A stretch of DNA of 64,000 bases from Butyricimonas muris (GCF_046365375.1 NZ_JBKEIT010000003.1:248001-312000); one strand, 5' to 3'; shown: positions 26,977-36,628, counted from the first letter of the stretch. Made by a program: numbers and translations. Notes: generated by a model from the sequence alone, not told the origin.

Positions 26977-27069
26977 TCAAAATATATCGTATGCTATGCT
27001 TTTTTGTCGCCTACTTATTTCAGTAATTTCCTATTCCCGTCATTTTCCAGTATTTGTATTTTTTTATTT

Positions 27070-27819
27070 TTAGCTAAAATAAAGGCGGATAGCCACGACT
27101 ACCAGTATCACGAGCAGGAAATAGCGAATGTATTTCGCTCCCCATTTCACGCTGAAGCGTACGCCGAGCCACGCACCGAGCATATTGCCGCAGGCAAGGA
27201 TAAGACCTACTTTGAAGTTGACCAGATCGTTGTATATGAAGATTGCTAGAGCGATAATCGTGTAAAAGAGAACGATAAACAGTTTTATGGCATTAGCTTT
27301 CAACAGGTCGTAACCGCACCCCAGCACCAGTCCGGCAAGCAGAAAGAAACCGATACCGATTTGGATGAAGCCGCCGTAAATACCGATAAAAAAGAAGATC
27401 AGGTTTCGCAGCCACGGTTGTTTCATTTTTGCTTTATCCGCGTTGGCTTTTACCCAAGCGTCGGGATTGAGAAGCAGCATGAAGAACATGATAATCAACA
27501 GTCCGGCAATGACTTTTTTGAAGATGTCCTCGTTAATATCTACCGCTATCAAAGCCCCCACGATACTTCCGAGGGCAACGGGGAGCAGAAGTTTGTAATC
27601 GGTTTTGAAATCAAGTATTTTCTTTTGTTTGAAACTTCCGACGGAAACCACGTTTTGTAACAAAATGGCAATCCGGTTTGTCGCGTTGGCTACATTTGCC
27701 GGAAGACCGATAAAGATCAGGAAGGGCACCACCAACATGGAACCACCTCCGCCCACTGTATTGATAAACCCGGCTGCCATGCCGAGCAATATGGTGATGA
27801 GTGCTTCTGTTATTGTCAT
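27070..27819 (-). CDS. TSUP-family (TauE/SafE) transporter
   Basis: 249 aa, about eight membrane helices in two repeats (GMAAGFINTVGGGGSMLVVPFL at the start, GIYGGFIQIGIGFF mid-protein, both typical TSUP signature turns). The family moves sulfite, sulfoacetate and related anions. It is the last gene of the sulfur/methionine operon, 37 nt after the NhaC-like gene. I therefore infer a sulfur-compound substrate, such as sulfide/sulfite exchange supporting homocysteine synthesis. The direction of transport is not known from sequence. Confidence 0.85.
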   Translation of the reverse strand: MTITEALITILLGMAAGFINTVGGGGSMLVVPFLIFIGLPANVANATNRIAILLQNVVSVGSFKQKKILDFKTDYKLLLPVALGSIVGALIAVDINEDIFKKVIAGLLIIMFFMLLLNPDAWVKANADKAKMKQPWLRNLIFFFIGIYGGFIQIGIGFFLLAGLVLGCGYDLLKANAIKLFIVLFYTIIALAIFIYNDLVNFKVGLILACGNMLGAWLGVRFSVKWGAKYIRYFLLVILVVVAIRLYFS

Positions 27820-27856
27820 GGTGCGAAATTACATACTAATTTTAGATTTACAATTG

Positions 27857-29143
27857 TTAGGAGTATTTTCTCGGGTACCGGAAAAATATGGCTAAAAGGG
27901 CGGCTATTCCCATGAGGTACGGGTAATAAAGATATTGCATGATAGCGAGTGGGGTAACAGCTGCTAATCCGGCAGCCATGAGTAGTTGTGCCCCGTAGGG
28001 AATGATTCCCTGTACAAAACAGGAGAACGTGTCCAATAAACTGGCCGATTTCCGGGGATCTACGCCAAAACTGGCGGCAATATCCTTGGCAATGGGACCT
28101 GCCATGATAAGCGCTATCGTGTTGTTTGCCGTGCAGAGGTTAGCGAAGCTCACGAGCGCGGCAATACTCAATTCTGCTCCTTTTTTCGAGTTCACGCGGG
28201 TGGTCAGTTTCTGTATGATGTAGGCGATTCCCCCGTTATAGCGGATCATTTCCAGCATCCCCCCGGCAAGCAGCGTGATGATGATGAGTTCACCCATGCC
28301 GGATATCCCTGTTCCCATGGCCGCGATCCAATCCCAGAATCGGATACTTCCGGCAAGGATGCCGACTATGCCCGAGCATAAAATGCCAAGTAACAATACC
28401 AACATGACGTTCATTCCGGATAAAGCGGTCGCGAGAACCAGAATGTAGGGGATTATTTTCAACCATTCGATTTCATGGATCACGGGATGCGTGGTTATTT
28501 CCGTTCCTTGAAACAGGTAGACAAGAGCGACGAGTGCGGCTACGGGAATGACGATCAGACTGTTTACCTTGAATTTGTCTTTCATGTTGCATCCTTGTGT
28601 GCGGGTTGCCACGATGGTCGTGTCGGAGATAAAAGAAAGGTTATCCCCGAACATGGCGCCGCCAACCACGATTGCCACCATGTAGGGCAATGCTATGTCT
28701 GTTTGTGCGGCAATACCCGCGGCGACGGGAGTGAGGGCGACAATCGTGCCGACAGAGGTTCCCATCGATAGCGAGATAAAGCAGGCTGCAATGAACATTC
28801 CCGCGAGCAGCAAGTTATCCGGGAGAACGGCTAAAGCAAGATTTACCGTGGCATCGACGGCTCCAACCGCTTTGGCGGTCTGGGCGAAAGCTCCGGCAAG
28901 AATGAAAATCCACACCATAAGCATGATGTTGCTGTTTGCCGCTCCTCTACAAAATAAATCTACTCGTTTGTGTAACTTGCCTCCCGAAGATATTGCCACG
29001 GCAACCACGGATGATACGAGAAACGCTACCGTGATGGGCATCTTGTAGAAGTCTCCGATGATAATTGAAGCTACCAAGTAGATTAGTAGAAAGACAATCA
29101 GTGGTATCAGTGCGAAAAAGCGTGGTTTCGGTTCTTGGTTCAT
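27857..29143 (-). CDS. NhaC-family transporter, candidate methionine transporter MetT
   Basis: 428 aa, about eleven membrane helices. NhaC-type features include SLSMGTSVGTIVALTPVAAG and MFGDNLSFISDTTIVATRTQG. Genome-context work on S-box regulons proposed that some NhaC-family proteins (MetT) carry methionine. Its position 13 nt after metF in a SAM-riboswitch operon fits that strongly. A Na+/H+ antiporter is the default alternative. Confidence 0.8.
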   Translation of the reverse strand: MNQEPKPRFFALIPLIVFLLIYLVASIIIGDFYKMPITVAFLVSSVVAVAISSGGKLHKRVDLFCRGAANSNIMLMVWIFILAGAFAQTAKAVGAVDATVNLALAVLPDNLLLAGMFIAACFISLSMGTSVGTIVALTPVAAGIAAQTDIALPYMVAIVVGGAMFGDNLSFISDTTIVATRTQGCNMKDKFKVNSLIVIPVAALVALVYLFQGTEITTHPVIHEIEWLKIIPYILVLATALSGMNVMLVLLLGILCSGIVGILAGSIRFWDWIAAMGTGISGMGELIIITLLAGGMLEMIRYNGGIAYIIQKLTTRVNSKKGAELSIAALVSFANLCTANNTIALIMAGPIAKDIAASFGVDPRKSASLLDTFSCFVQGIIPYGAQLLMAAGLAAVTPLAIMQYLYYPYLMGIAALLAIFFRYPRKYS

Positions 29144-29156
29144 CTTTTTGATTTTT

Positions 29157-30110
29157 TCAAAATACTTGTTTCACTATCTCTTGTATGTTTTCCGATTTTC
29201 CCATGGTATAATAGTGGACAGCGGGAACGCCATGTGCGATCAGATCCTTGCTTTGTGTCACGCACCACTCGATACCGACTTGGTTGATTTCCTTGTTGTT
29301 TTTACAGGAGCGGATTTCTTTCACCAACTCTTGGGGAATATCAATGCTGAATGTACGGGGCAGCATCTCCAAATGTTTGAGCGTGGAGATCGGTTTTAAT
29401 CCCGGAACAATCGGAACCGTGATTCCTTGCGCCCGGCATTTTTCCACGAACCGGAAGAATTTAGAGTTGTCGAAAAACATTTGAGTCACGATATAATTTG
29501 CCCCGGCATCTACTTTTCGTTTCAGGTTTTCGATATCACAGGCTTGGTTCGGCGCCTCGTAATGTTTTTCCGGGTAACCAGCCACGCCGATACAGAAATT
29601 CGTGGGAACGGAATCCGTCAAAGTATCATCAAGATATTGCCCGTGATTCATGCGGTATATCTGTTCGACTAACTCGCAACTGTATTTGTGTCCGTCTTCT
29701 TCGGGTGAGAAAAAACGCTGTCCCGGTATGGGATCTCCCCGGAGAGCCATTATGTTCTCGATGTCGAGAAAGTTCAGATCAATCAATTCGTTTTCGATTT
29801 TGTGGCGGGTAGCCCCACCGCACACGATATGCGGAACCATATCCACGTTGTATCTTCTCATGATGGCGGCTGCCAGAGCTACCGTACCCGGACGCTTCGT
29901 GACGGTAACTTTTTTAATTGTTCCGTCTGGTAATTCCCTGTATTCCAATTCATCCCGGTGGAACGTGATATTGATAAACGGGGGAGCGAGAGCGATAAGC
30001 GGCTCAATTGCCTCGTATATCTTGTTAATATCTCCCCCTTTCAGCGGTGGCACCAGCTCGAAAGAGAATACCGCTTTATCTGATTTGTTTAAGATGTCAA
30101 TAACCTTCAT
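29157..30110 (-). CDS. metF: 5,10-methylenetetrahydrofolate reductase
   Basis: 317 aa. FAD-dependent TIM barrel reducing methylene-THF to methyl-THF for MetH. FSFELVPPLKGG holds the catalytic Glu; NITFHRDE, ALRGDP and YIVTQMFFDN are canonical. It lies directly downstream of metH in the same operon (99-nt gap of TTAGATTT repeats), so the methyl donor and its consumer are made together. Confidence 0.96.
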   Translation of the reverse strand: MKVIDILNKSDKAVFSFELVPPLKGGDINKIYEAIEPLIALAPPFINITFHRDELEYRELPDGTIKKVTVTKRPGTVALAAAIMRRYNVDMVPHIVCGGATRHKIENELIDLNFLDIENIMALRGDPIPGQRFFSPEEDGHKYSCELVEQIYRMNHGQYLDDTLTDSVPTNFCIGVAGYPEKHYEAPNQACDIENLKRKVDAGANYIVTQMFFDNSKFFRFVEKCRAQGITVPIVPGLKPISTLKHLEMLPRTFSIDIPQELVKEIRSCKNNKEINQVGIEWCVTQSKDLIAHGVPAVHYYTMGKSENIQEIVKQVF

Positions 30111-30112
30111 GA

Positions 30113-30160
30113 TTTTAGATTTTAAATTTTAGATTTTAGATTTTAGATTCCCTGCGCTTG
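30113..30160. repeat. TTAGATTT repeat run
   Basis: Several overlapping copies of ATTTTAGATTTTA between metH and metF. The same motif is found at 35043-35075, 36570-36602, 21241-21270, 22250-22276 and 6448-6470. Confidence 0.7.
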
Positions 30161-30209
30161 AACCAACGCTTCAACTACCCCCTCTTTAGCTTTTATCTTA
30201 TTTCAGCGT

Positions 30210-33200
30210 TTACACGCTGAAATATTTTGCTTCCGGGTGTGAGATCAGCATTCCGCAGAGGCTGGTTGAGGGATAGATTGAATATCCTTCTGTCAGTTGT
30301 ACCCCGATTTGGGCGGGTGCATCCAATGCTTCGAAAGCGATCTTTTTTAACGCGTGATCCGGGCAAGAGGGGTAACCGAAAGCGGGACGGATGACACGCG
30401 TACCCTCGTTTATCTGCTCCTGCATCCATTCCGCGCAGGCTTCCGTCAGTCGGGCGCACAGGCTTTCCCGTAGAAGGTGCTCGAAATCACGACAGTCGTT
30501 ACACTTGTGCTTGTCGGATACTTTCAGGCAGAACAAACCGACACTTCCCGTCCCTTTCTCTTTGGGGATCACGAAGTCTGCCAAAGAGATACATTCTTGC
30601 AGGTCTGCCTGTTGCCGGGGCATCGGGAAGCGGAATTTGCCGTCCAGCACGATTTCGTCGTTTTCCGAACAGGCATCGAAAAAGCGCACGATGATGGAAG
30701 CGTCAAATTCGTTGCCGGCAATGACTTTCCCCAACATATCCAGTGCTGCCTGATAAGTGCGGTCAGCCTCGTCATTCGTGTAAACGATCTCCGGGTATTT
30801 TCCTTTGAATCCCCAGAAATGGAAGAACGGGGTCCAGTCAATTCTTTCCACGAGGTCTTCGATATTAAGGTGTTTTACCAGTAAATTGTGTTCCCCGAAT
30901 GTTGTCGGTTGAACGTTATCCCAATTAAAGCGTGGCGCTCTTCGGCGGGCTTCTTCAAGCGATATGTGTTTTTGTTGACGGTGGTAATAATGCGTCCGGA
31001 TTTCTTCCTGCTCCCGTTTGAGTTCACGGGTATAATTTTCCCGGTCGTTCAGCAAGCGTTTTATGATTCCCACGGTACGTGAAGCATCCCCCCCGGGTAC
31101 AACACAATGATCATATTTGGGTGCCAGTTTCACAGCCGTGTGCACGGATGAGGTGGTTGCACCTCCCACGATTAGCGGTACTTGCAGTTGTTCTTTCTGT
31201 AACAGTTCGCATAGATTTTCCATTTCACCCAGCGAGGGAGTGATCAATCCGCTAACCCCGACAATATCCGCCTCGTGTTCTTTAATAGCCTCGATAATCC
31301 TTTGGTTGTCTACCATGACACCAAGGTCGATCACTTCCAGATTATTACACGTTAATACAATGTTTACAATGTTTTTGCCGATGTCATGCACGTCGCCTTT
31401 TACCGTGGCAAGAATTACTCTGGGCAATCGTTTCACGTTTTGTGCCGCCGCGTTATGGCGTTCTATTTCGGGTTGCAGGATATTCACCGCTTCTTTCATC
31501 ACTTTTGCCGATTTCACCACTTGCGGGAGGAACATTTTGCCGTCCCCGAAAAATTCGCCTACGCGCTCCATGCCTTTCATGAGCAGTCCCTCGATGATTT
31601 CTACCGGATTGGAATACCGGGCGAGGGCCTCTTCTATGTCCGCGGGAAGATAGTCCGTGATGCCTTTCACGAGCGCGTGTCCCAAGCGCTCTTCCAGCGG
31701 GCGGATGCGCCATTCCTCGTTTTGTACGTTTTTGTTTTCGCCCTTTACTTCTTTATATTTCTCGGCTAGGGCGATTAATGTTTCCGTGGCCTCTGGAGTG
31801 CGGTTTAAGACAACATCTTCCACTGCTTTCAGAAGTTCCGGGTTGATTTCGTCATACACTTGCAACATGGCGGGATTGACGATAGCCATATCCAGTCCCG
31901 CCCGTATCGCGTGGTACAGGAAAACGGAATGCATGGCTTCCCGCACGGTATTGTTACCGCGGAACGAGAAAGAGAGGTTGGATACTCCGCCCGATGTGCG
32001 GCAGCCTTTCAGGTTCTGTTTTATCCAGCGCACGGCTTCGATGAAGTCCACTGCATAATTGTTATGTTCGTCGATACCCGTGCCGATAGCGAGGATATTC
32101 ACGTCAAAGACAATATTTTCGGGGGTAAATCCGGCGCGGGTAGTCAGTAATCGGTAAGCGCGTTGGCAGATGTCTATTTTCCGTTGGAAAGTGGTTGCTT
32201 GTCCTTCCTCGTCAAAAGCCATAACCACGACTGCTGCCCCGAGGCGTTGTATCTCTTTCGCCTTGTGCAGAAATTCTTCTTCCCCTTCTTTCAAGCTGAT
32301 GGAGTTCACGATACATTTCCCTTGCGAATTTTTCAATCCTGCAAGAATGGTTTCCCATTTCGACGAATCGATCATCAAGGGTGCCTTGGCTATATCCGGT
32401 TCGTTGCTGATTATACGAATGAAGCGTTCCATTTCCGCCGTGCTGTCCAGCATGGCATCGTCCATGTTGATGTCTATGATGGACGCTCCCGCCTCGATTT
32501 GTTTGCGGGCGATGATAGCGGCTTCCGTGTAATTCTTTTCCCGTATCAGACGGGCGAATTTGGCGGAACCTGCTACGTTGGTGCGTTCCCCGATATTGAT
32601 AAAATTGCTTTGCTCTTTATCAACAATTACAGTTTCCAGTCCGCTCACTTTCAACCGGTGTTCCGAAACCGGGATTTCACGGGGAGGGATGTTTTTCAAC
32701 ACTTCGGCGATAGCCCGAATGTGTTCGGGTGTCGTTCCGCAACATCCGCCCGCGATGTTGATTAACCCTTCTTTTGCCATATTTTGCAGGCATTGTGCCG
32801 TGAATTCGGGAGATTCGTCGTATTCGCCCATTTCGTTGGGAAGCCCGGCATTCGGGTAGATGCTGATCGCGCAAGGTATATGTGGCGCCAGCTCCCGGAT
32901 GAATTGGTGTAATTCTTTTGCCCCGAACGAGCAGTTTAACCCGAAACTCACGATGGGGTAGTGGGACAAGCTGGTGAACAGTGCATCCAGTGATTGCCCT
33001 GTCAGCGTACGACCGCTTTGGTCGTTGATCGTTGCCGAGAGCATCACGGGGAGTTGTGTCCCGCGTTCCTCCTGCACTTTGGCGATAGCATACAAGGCTG
33101 CCTTGGCATTCAGGCCGTCATAAATGGTTTCCACGAGCAAGAGATCTACGCCTCCCTCGATTAGTGCGGTAACTTGGGTAGTGTAAGCCGCGACTAATGT

Positions 33201-33734
33201 GTCGAAGTCCACGATACGGTAGGCGGGCTGTTCCGGATCGGGGGCAAGCGTGAGAGATTTGTCCGTGGGACCGATACTTCCTGCCACGAGTATTTCGCGT
33301 TCTCGGCAGGCGGTAGCCGCTTCTTTGGCGATTCGTGCCCCTTCCCGGTTTATTCGGGTAATCCATTCCGTGCACCCGTATTCGGCTTGGGATACGGCAT
33401 TGGCGTTGAACGTGTTTGTTTCTATAATATCGGCACCCGCTTCAATATAACTTTGATGCACTCGGCGAATCACGTCGGGACGGGTGATATTCAACACGTC
33501 GTTGTTGCCTTTCAAAGGGATAGGGTGCCCCGCGAATTCTTCTCCCCGGAAATCGGCTTCTGTTAATCCGAATTTTTGTAAGGCTGTCCCCGTGGCTCCG
33601 TCGAGGATGAGGATGCGTTTGTTGTCGCCTGCGGCGAGTTGCAGGTTGCAGGTTGCATTTGCCTTTGGCAAGTTACAGGTTACAGGAACTCCCGTGTCGG
33701 TGTTGTTTGGTTGTATGTCTTTGTATGTTTTCAT
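30210..33734 (-). CDS. metH: Cobalamin-dependent methionine synthase
   Basis: 1174 aa, full-length four-module enzyme: homocysteine domain (zinc ligands in GLNCSFGAK and GGCCGTTPEH), folate domain (NIGERTNVAGS), cobalamin domain with the axial His in GDVHDIGKNIV, and the AdoMet reactivation domain at the C-terminus (…YPSCPDHALK…SLCGMLISHPEAKYF). It transfers methyl from methyl-THF to homocysteine. Oddity: about 38 residues precede the normal start of the fold (KRILILDGATG). Most of them (CNLPKANATCNLQLAAGD) are encoded by an intergenic repeat at 33626-33681. No alternative ATG lies between, so the repeat is apparently translated. Confidence 0.97.
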   Translation of the reverse strand: MKTYKDIQPNNTDTGVPVTCNLPKANATCNLQLAAGDNKRILILDGATGTALQKFGLTEADFRGEEFAGHPIPLKGNNDVLNITRPDVIRRVHQSYIEAGADIIETNTFNANAVSQAEYGCTEWITRINREGARIAKEAATACREREILVAGSIGPTDKSLTLAPDPEQPAYRIVDFDTLVAAYTTQVTALIEGGVDLLLVETIYDGLNAKAALYAIAKVQEERGTQLPVMLSATINDQSGRTLTGQSLDALFTSLSHYPIVSFGLNCSFGAKELHQFIRELAPHIPCAISIYPNAGLPNEMGEYDESPEFTAQCLQNMAKEGLINIAGGCCGTTPEHIRAIAEVLKNIPPREIPVSEHRLKVSGLETVIVDKEQSNFINIGERTNVAGSAKFARLIREKNYTEAAIIARKQIEAGASIIDINMDDAMLDSTAEMERFIRIISNEPDIAKAPLMIDSSKWETILAGLKNSQGKCIVNSISLKEGEEEFLHKAKEIQRLGAAVVVMAFDEEGQATTFQRKIDICQRAYRLLTTRAGFTPENIVFDVNILAIGTGIDEHNNYAVDFIEAVRWIKQNLKGCRTSGGVSNLSFSFRGNNTVREAMHSVFLYHAIRAGLDMAIVNPAMLQVYDEINPELLKAVEDVVLNRTPEATETLIALAEKYKEVKGENKNVQNEEWRIRPLEERLGHALVKGITDYLPADIEEALARYSNPVEIIEGLLMKGMERVGEFFGDGKMFLPQVVKSAKVMKEAVNILQPEIERHNAAAQNVKRLPRVILATVKGDVHDIGKNIVNIVLTCNNLEVIDLGVMVDNQRIIEAIKEHEADIVGVSGLITPSLGEMENLCELLQKEQLQVPLIVGGATTSSVHTAVKLAPKYDHCVVPGGDASRTVGIIKRLLNDRENYTRELKREQEEIRTHYYHRQQKHISLEEARRRAPRFNWDNVQPTTFGEHNLLVKHLNIEDLVERIDWTPFFHFWGFKGKYPEIVYTNDEADRTYQAALDMLGKVIAGNEFDASIIVRFFDACSENDEIVLDGKFRFPMPRQQADLQECISLADFVIPKEKGTGSVGLFCLKVSDKHKCNDCRDFEHLLRESLCARLTEACAEWMQEQINEGTRVIRPAFGYPSCPDHALKKIAFEALDAPAQIGVQLTEGYSIYPSTSLCGMLISHPEAKYFSV
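33626..33681. repeat. 56-bp intergenic-type repeat inside metH coding sequence
   Basis: 47 of 56 bases match the reverse complement of intergenic 6385-6440; differences are mostly transitions. It contains the CGGCGAGTTGCAGG and TTTGGCAAGTTACAGG half-units. It lies in frame near the 5' end of metH. Confidence 0.75.
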
Positions 33735-33746
33735 TTCTAAATTTCT

Positions 33747-34496
33747 TCATTTCCAAATCTTCAAATCAAATATCCCGTGAATACCGATTTTATCGTCTTT
33801 GATACAAATAGCTCCTAGGATTTCGTCTTTTTTTCCTATCTCTTCCATGCAGGGGGCAATGTCCTCCACGGTCTGTATCCGGTTGGCGAAGGCAGTGGCG
33901 TATGTATCGGCCAAAGCACAGTCTTTGCAGATAATCATTACCGCGTCCGCTTTCCCGAAACTGAGCGATGGACCTACGGTGCCCGATGAGGTGCATATTC
34001 CCAGCGGGGCATATCCGGCGTTGATCGTGAAACCGACTTTCTCGGACAGGGGAGATTGCCCGGCGAACACGGCGATATCCATGTCTGTCCGGATGTCGGC
34101 GTATATATCTCCGCCGTTTTCCACGATAATCTCTTGTACCCCGAACTTTTCTTTGACTTCTATGCCTATTTCGCGGGCGACAGCTCCGGCAACGGCACTC
34201 ATGGGACCGATGCCCGAACGGACAGCCACTTCCGCCATCTCACGGAAGATAACCGGTGCTGTCGGTTGTGCCTCGTGTGGTACCAATGCTTTCAAGTAGT
34301 CCGGATCTTGGGCTATGTAAGCGTCCATTTTCTCCCGTAACGCCCGTACACGGGTTTCCGTGAAGACGGGAATCTCCGGGTGAAACGAGGCTTTGTCAAT
34401 CCCTATCCACAAATCGGTTTCCTTGAAAGCGACCGTGAAAGAATACCAGCGCTCTTCCTGTAAATGTTCCCTGTATGTACGATCTTTGTATTCCAT
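33747..34496 (-). CDS. UPF0280/COG2122 family protein (ApbE-like)
   Basis: 249 aa. The motifs VRSGIGPMSAVAGAVAREIG, IVENGGDIYAD and GTVGPSLSFGKADAV define the UPF0280 family, structurally related to ApbE flavin transferases. In methanogens COG2122 has been implicated with DUF39 and NIL-ferredoxin in making homocysteine from aspartate semialdehyde and sulfide. The same trio is adjacent here, 12 nt upstream of metH. The last residues (FDLKIWK*) come from an AT-rich repeat. Confidence 0.85.
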   Translation of the reverse strand: MEYKDRTYREHLQEERWYSFTVAFKETDLWIGIDKASFHPEIPVFTETRVRALREKMDAYIAQDPDYLKALVPHEAQPTAPVIFREMAEVAVRSGIGPMSAVAGAVAREIGIEVKEKFGVQEIIVENGGDIYADIRTDMDIAVFAGQSPLSEKVGFTINAGYAPLGICTSSGTVGPSLSFGKADAVMIICKDCALADTYATAFANRIQTVEDIAPCMEEIGKKDEILGAICIKDDKIGIHGIFDLKIWK

Positions 34497-34499
34497 TTG

Positions 34500-34613
34500 A
34501 GTTCGTAAAGTTTATAAGGTTTGTAAAGTTTATAAAGTGTCTAGTGTTATTATTTTTGCTTTCATAAGGTCTGCTAACTTTATAAACCTTATGAACTTTA
34601 TAAACTTTATAAA
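34500..34613. repeat. TTATAAAC repeat region
   Basis: Dense copies of AAGTTTATAAGGTTT and its inverse between the NIL-ferredoxin and UPF0280 genes. The opposing orientations can form a long AT-rich hairpin. Same family as 20043-20216. Confidence 0.7.
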
Positions 34614-35033
34614 CTAATTCAGCGAATCGCTGAATTCAATCTTGAAAAGTTTCAGCGGGCAGGCTTTCAGACATAGCTTGCAGGCGATACACTTTTCCGG
34701 GTTGAATTGCAGTTTCCAGTCCGGAGCCTCAATAGTCAAGGCGTGGGAGAAACAGGCGGACGCACAGTTGCCGCAATTGATGCAACGGGTTTCGTCATAC
34801 GAGATTTTGCTGGAAACGGGACTCACGGTGACTCCGTTGTCGTTCAGAAATGCGATAGCTTGTTCTATACGCAATTCGTCGGCATCCATTTCAATGAGTA
34901 AAGAGCCGGTTCTTCCGGGTTGTATTTCTCCTTTCAGTATATTTATTTTTATATCATAAATACGAATCAATTCGTATGTCAAAGGTCTGTCTGTTGCGTC
35001 GACCGGGAAGGTCAATATTACTTTTTTATTCAT
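34614..35033 (-). CDS. NIL domain-4Fe4S ferredoxin for homocysteine formation
   Basis: 139 aa. Residues 1-75 are a NIL domain (the small sulfur-amino-acid-related domain also found on methionine ABC transporters). Residues 80-130 carry two Cys motifs, CINCGNCASACF and CIACKLCLKACP, for two [4Fe-4S] clusters. In methanogens the homologue is required with the DUF39 protein for homocysteine synthesis, supplying electrons or handling sulfur. It lies between the DUF39 and UPF0280 genes. Confidence 0.9.
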   Translation of the reverse strand: MNKKVILTFPVDATDRPLTYELIRIYDIKINILKGEIQPGRTGSLLIEMDADELRIEQAIAFLNDNGVTVSPVSSKISYDETRCINCGNCASACFSHALTIEAPDWKLQFNPEKCIACKLCLKACPLKLFKIEFSDSLN

Positions 35034-35301
35034 AACCGGAATAATTTTAGATTTTAAATTTTAGATTTTAGATTGAACTCCCTCCCCCCTTCGGGGTATT
35101 GAGCCCGGAAACCGGTCTCGAACTGGCTCTCGTTCGACAGACAACGAGCAAGCTCTCAGTCTGTTCTCTCTTACTCGCCAGTTTCCCTCTATAAACAGAG
35201 GGAGAGCTGAATTACTCACCGTCTTTGGCTAGTGTCACCAGCTCCTCCTCTGTTTATAGAGAGGTGGCTGCGAAGCAGACGGAGGAGTTCATTTTCAATT
35301 T
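35034..35301. repeat. 268-bp extragenic palindromic repeat region
   Basis: No gene. It holds TTAGATTT copies (35043-35075), then an element with exact 14-bp inverted arms CTCTATAAACAGAG (35187-35200) and CTCTGTTTATAGAG (35248-35261). These are flanked by GGAGAGCT/AGCTCCTCC extensions and GGCTGCGAAGCAGACGGAGG. It looks like a REP/BIME-type interspersed element. GAAAATTG repeats follow to 35325. Confidence 0.65.
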
Positions 35302-36444
35302 TCAACTTTCAATTTTCAATTGTTTCAGTGCAGTTCCTGTCGGCATCGGTCGAACGGGTTCCGAGAGCAGGAAATCACCTTTTTGAATCCATGATTTCAG
35401 TATATCGGCGATTTGTCGGGCTTTTGCCAGACTGGCCACGGGGGTGGTTCTGATCTTGTGTCCGTTTACTTCTATTTCACCCGATTGGAGGGCGGCATAG
35501 TTTGTTTTTCCTAGAATTTTGTTTCCGTCCCCGTAATCCACGACGGTTGTTTCAATCTGTTCGTTACGAATGGATACCCTGCGCGCGAGGTCTTCATCCA
35601 GAATAGGGATGGGGATACCGATCCCGACAAACAGGCTTACCCCGTATTTCTCGTAGTACACGCCTCGCAGGAAGTCGGTACTCATGTTCTTCAAATCGCC
35701 GATTACCGCTATCGTGCGGGCGTTACTGGTCGGGATGCCGTATTCGTTGACTTCTTTGGTGGAGTGGAATTGTGTCCCGTTCCATGTGACGTACCCTTCC
35801 GTGCCGCAGAGGAAAATGCGGGTTCCCAATCCTATCGTGCGACATTCCGGATCATTCAACAGGGGAGAGAGTTCACCTGCCGTGCTGTACGAGGCGTTGC
35901 GCAATTTTGGAAGTAGGGTTCCCATGTAAGTGTATTTGATTTTGTCCGTGGAGTTTGTTGCCACGTTGTAGTTCTGGTACGCGTTTCTCGGGTTGTACAG
36001 GATTGCCTCGTTGATTGAGTCTTTCGTGATACGGGTTTTAATGTGTTTGCAGGGATAGCAGTCCGTTCCTTTTCCCCAAGCCTCCAAGGCGATTTCTTTT
36101 CCTGCCACGAGGTCTTCGATAACGTGCGCACCCCCGTATGCCGGGTTCTCTGGGTTGCAGTCCGTGGCACCCACGTAGGTGTCCACGGCGGCGAGTCCGC
36201 CACTGACACGTATCCCATTCAATTCGATTTTTTCCATGCGAATCGGGGGATTGGCATGACCGAAATTCAAGAATGCGCCCGATGAACACATTGCCCCGAA
36301 AGTGGCGGTTGTTACCACATCTACTTTTTCGGCGATCTCTTTCGGCGAGAGTGTTTTTGCCAATTCGGAAACTTCTTCGGCGGTCAGAACCACTGCCGTT
36401 CCCTTTTTTATCTTGTCGTTTATTTCCGCGTATGTTTTTGCCAT
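35302..36444 (-). CDS. DUF39/COG1900 homocysteine biosynthesis protein
   Basis: 380 aa from ATG 36444 (MAKTYAEINDKIKKG); the in-frame ATG 51 nt upstream is less likely. COG1900 proteins convert aspartate semialdehyde plus a sulfur source to homocysteine, replacing the O-acetyl/succinyl-homoserine route. Conserved cysteines needed in the archaeal enzyme have candidates here in GAMCSSGAFLNFGH and TDCYPCKHIKTRIT. It is first in the operon, downstream of the SAM riboswitch and leader ORF. The C-terminal KQLKIES* is encoded by a GAAAATTG repeat. Confidence 0.88.
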   Translation of the reverse strand: MAKTYAEINDKIKKGTAVVLTAEEVSELAKTLSPKEIAEKVDVVTTATFGAMCSSGAFLNFGHANPPIRMEKIELNGIRVSGGLAAVDTYVGATDCNPENPAYGGAHVIEDLVAGKEIALEAWGKGTDCYPCKHIKTRITKDSINEAILYNPRNAYQNYNVATNSTDKIKYTYMGTLLPKLRNASYSTAGELSPLLNDPECRTIGLGTRIFLCGTEGYVTWNGTQFHSTKEVNEYGIPTSNARTIAVIGDLKNMSTDFLRGVYYEKYGVSLFVGIGIPIPILDEDLARRVSIRNEQIETTVVDYGDGNKILGKTNYAALQSGEIEVNGHKIRTTPVASLAKARQIADILKSWIQKGDFLLSEPVRPMPTGTALKQLKIES

Positions 36445-36628
36445 GATATTGTCCAATTTCTTGATAAATAAATGTTTGAATAATGATTTTTTCAAGATAA
36501 TTGCCTTGCAACTATCTGATTATTAGATTGTAGATGTTGTTTGTGTCATAAAAGTCATGACACAACGAGCAATCATAAATCTAAAATCAAAAAATCTAAA
36601 ATGAATAAGTTCCGGGGTAAAAAAGATA

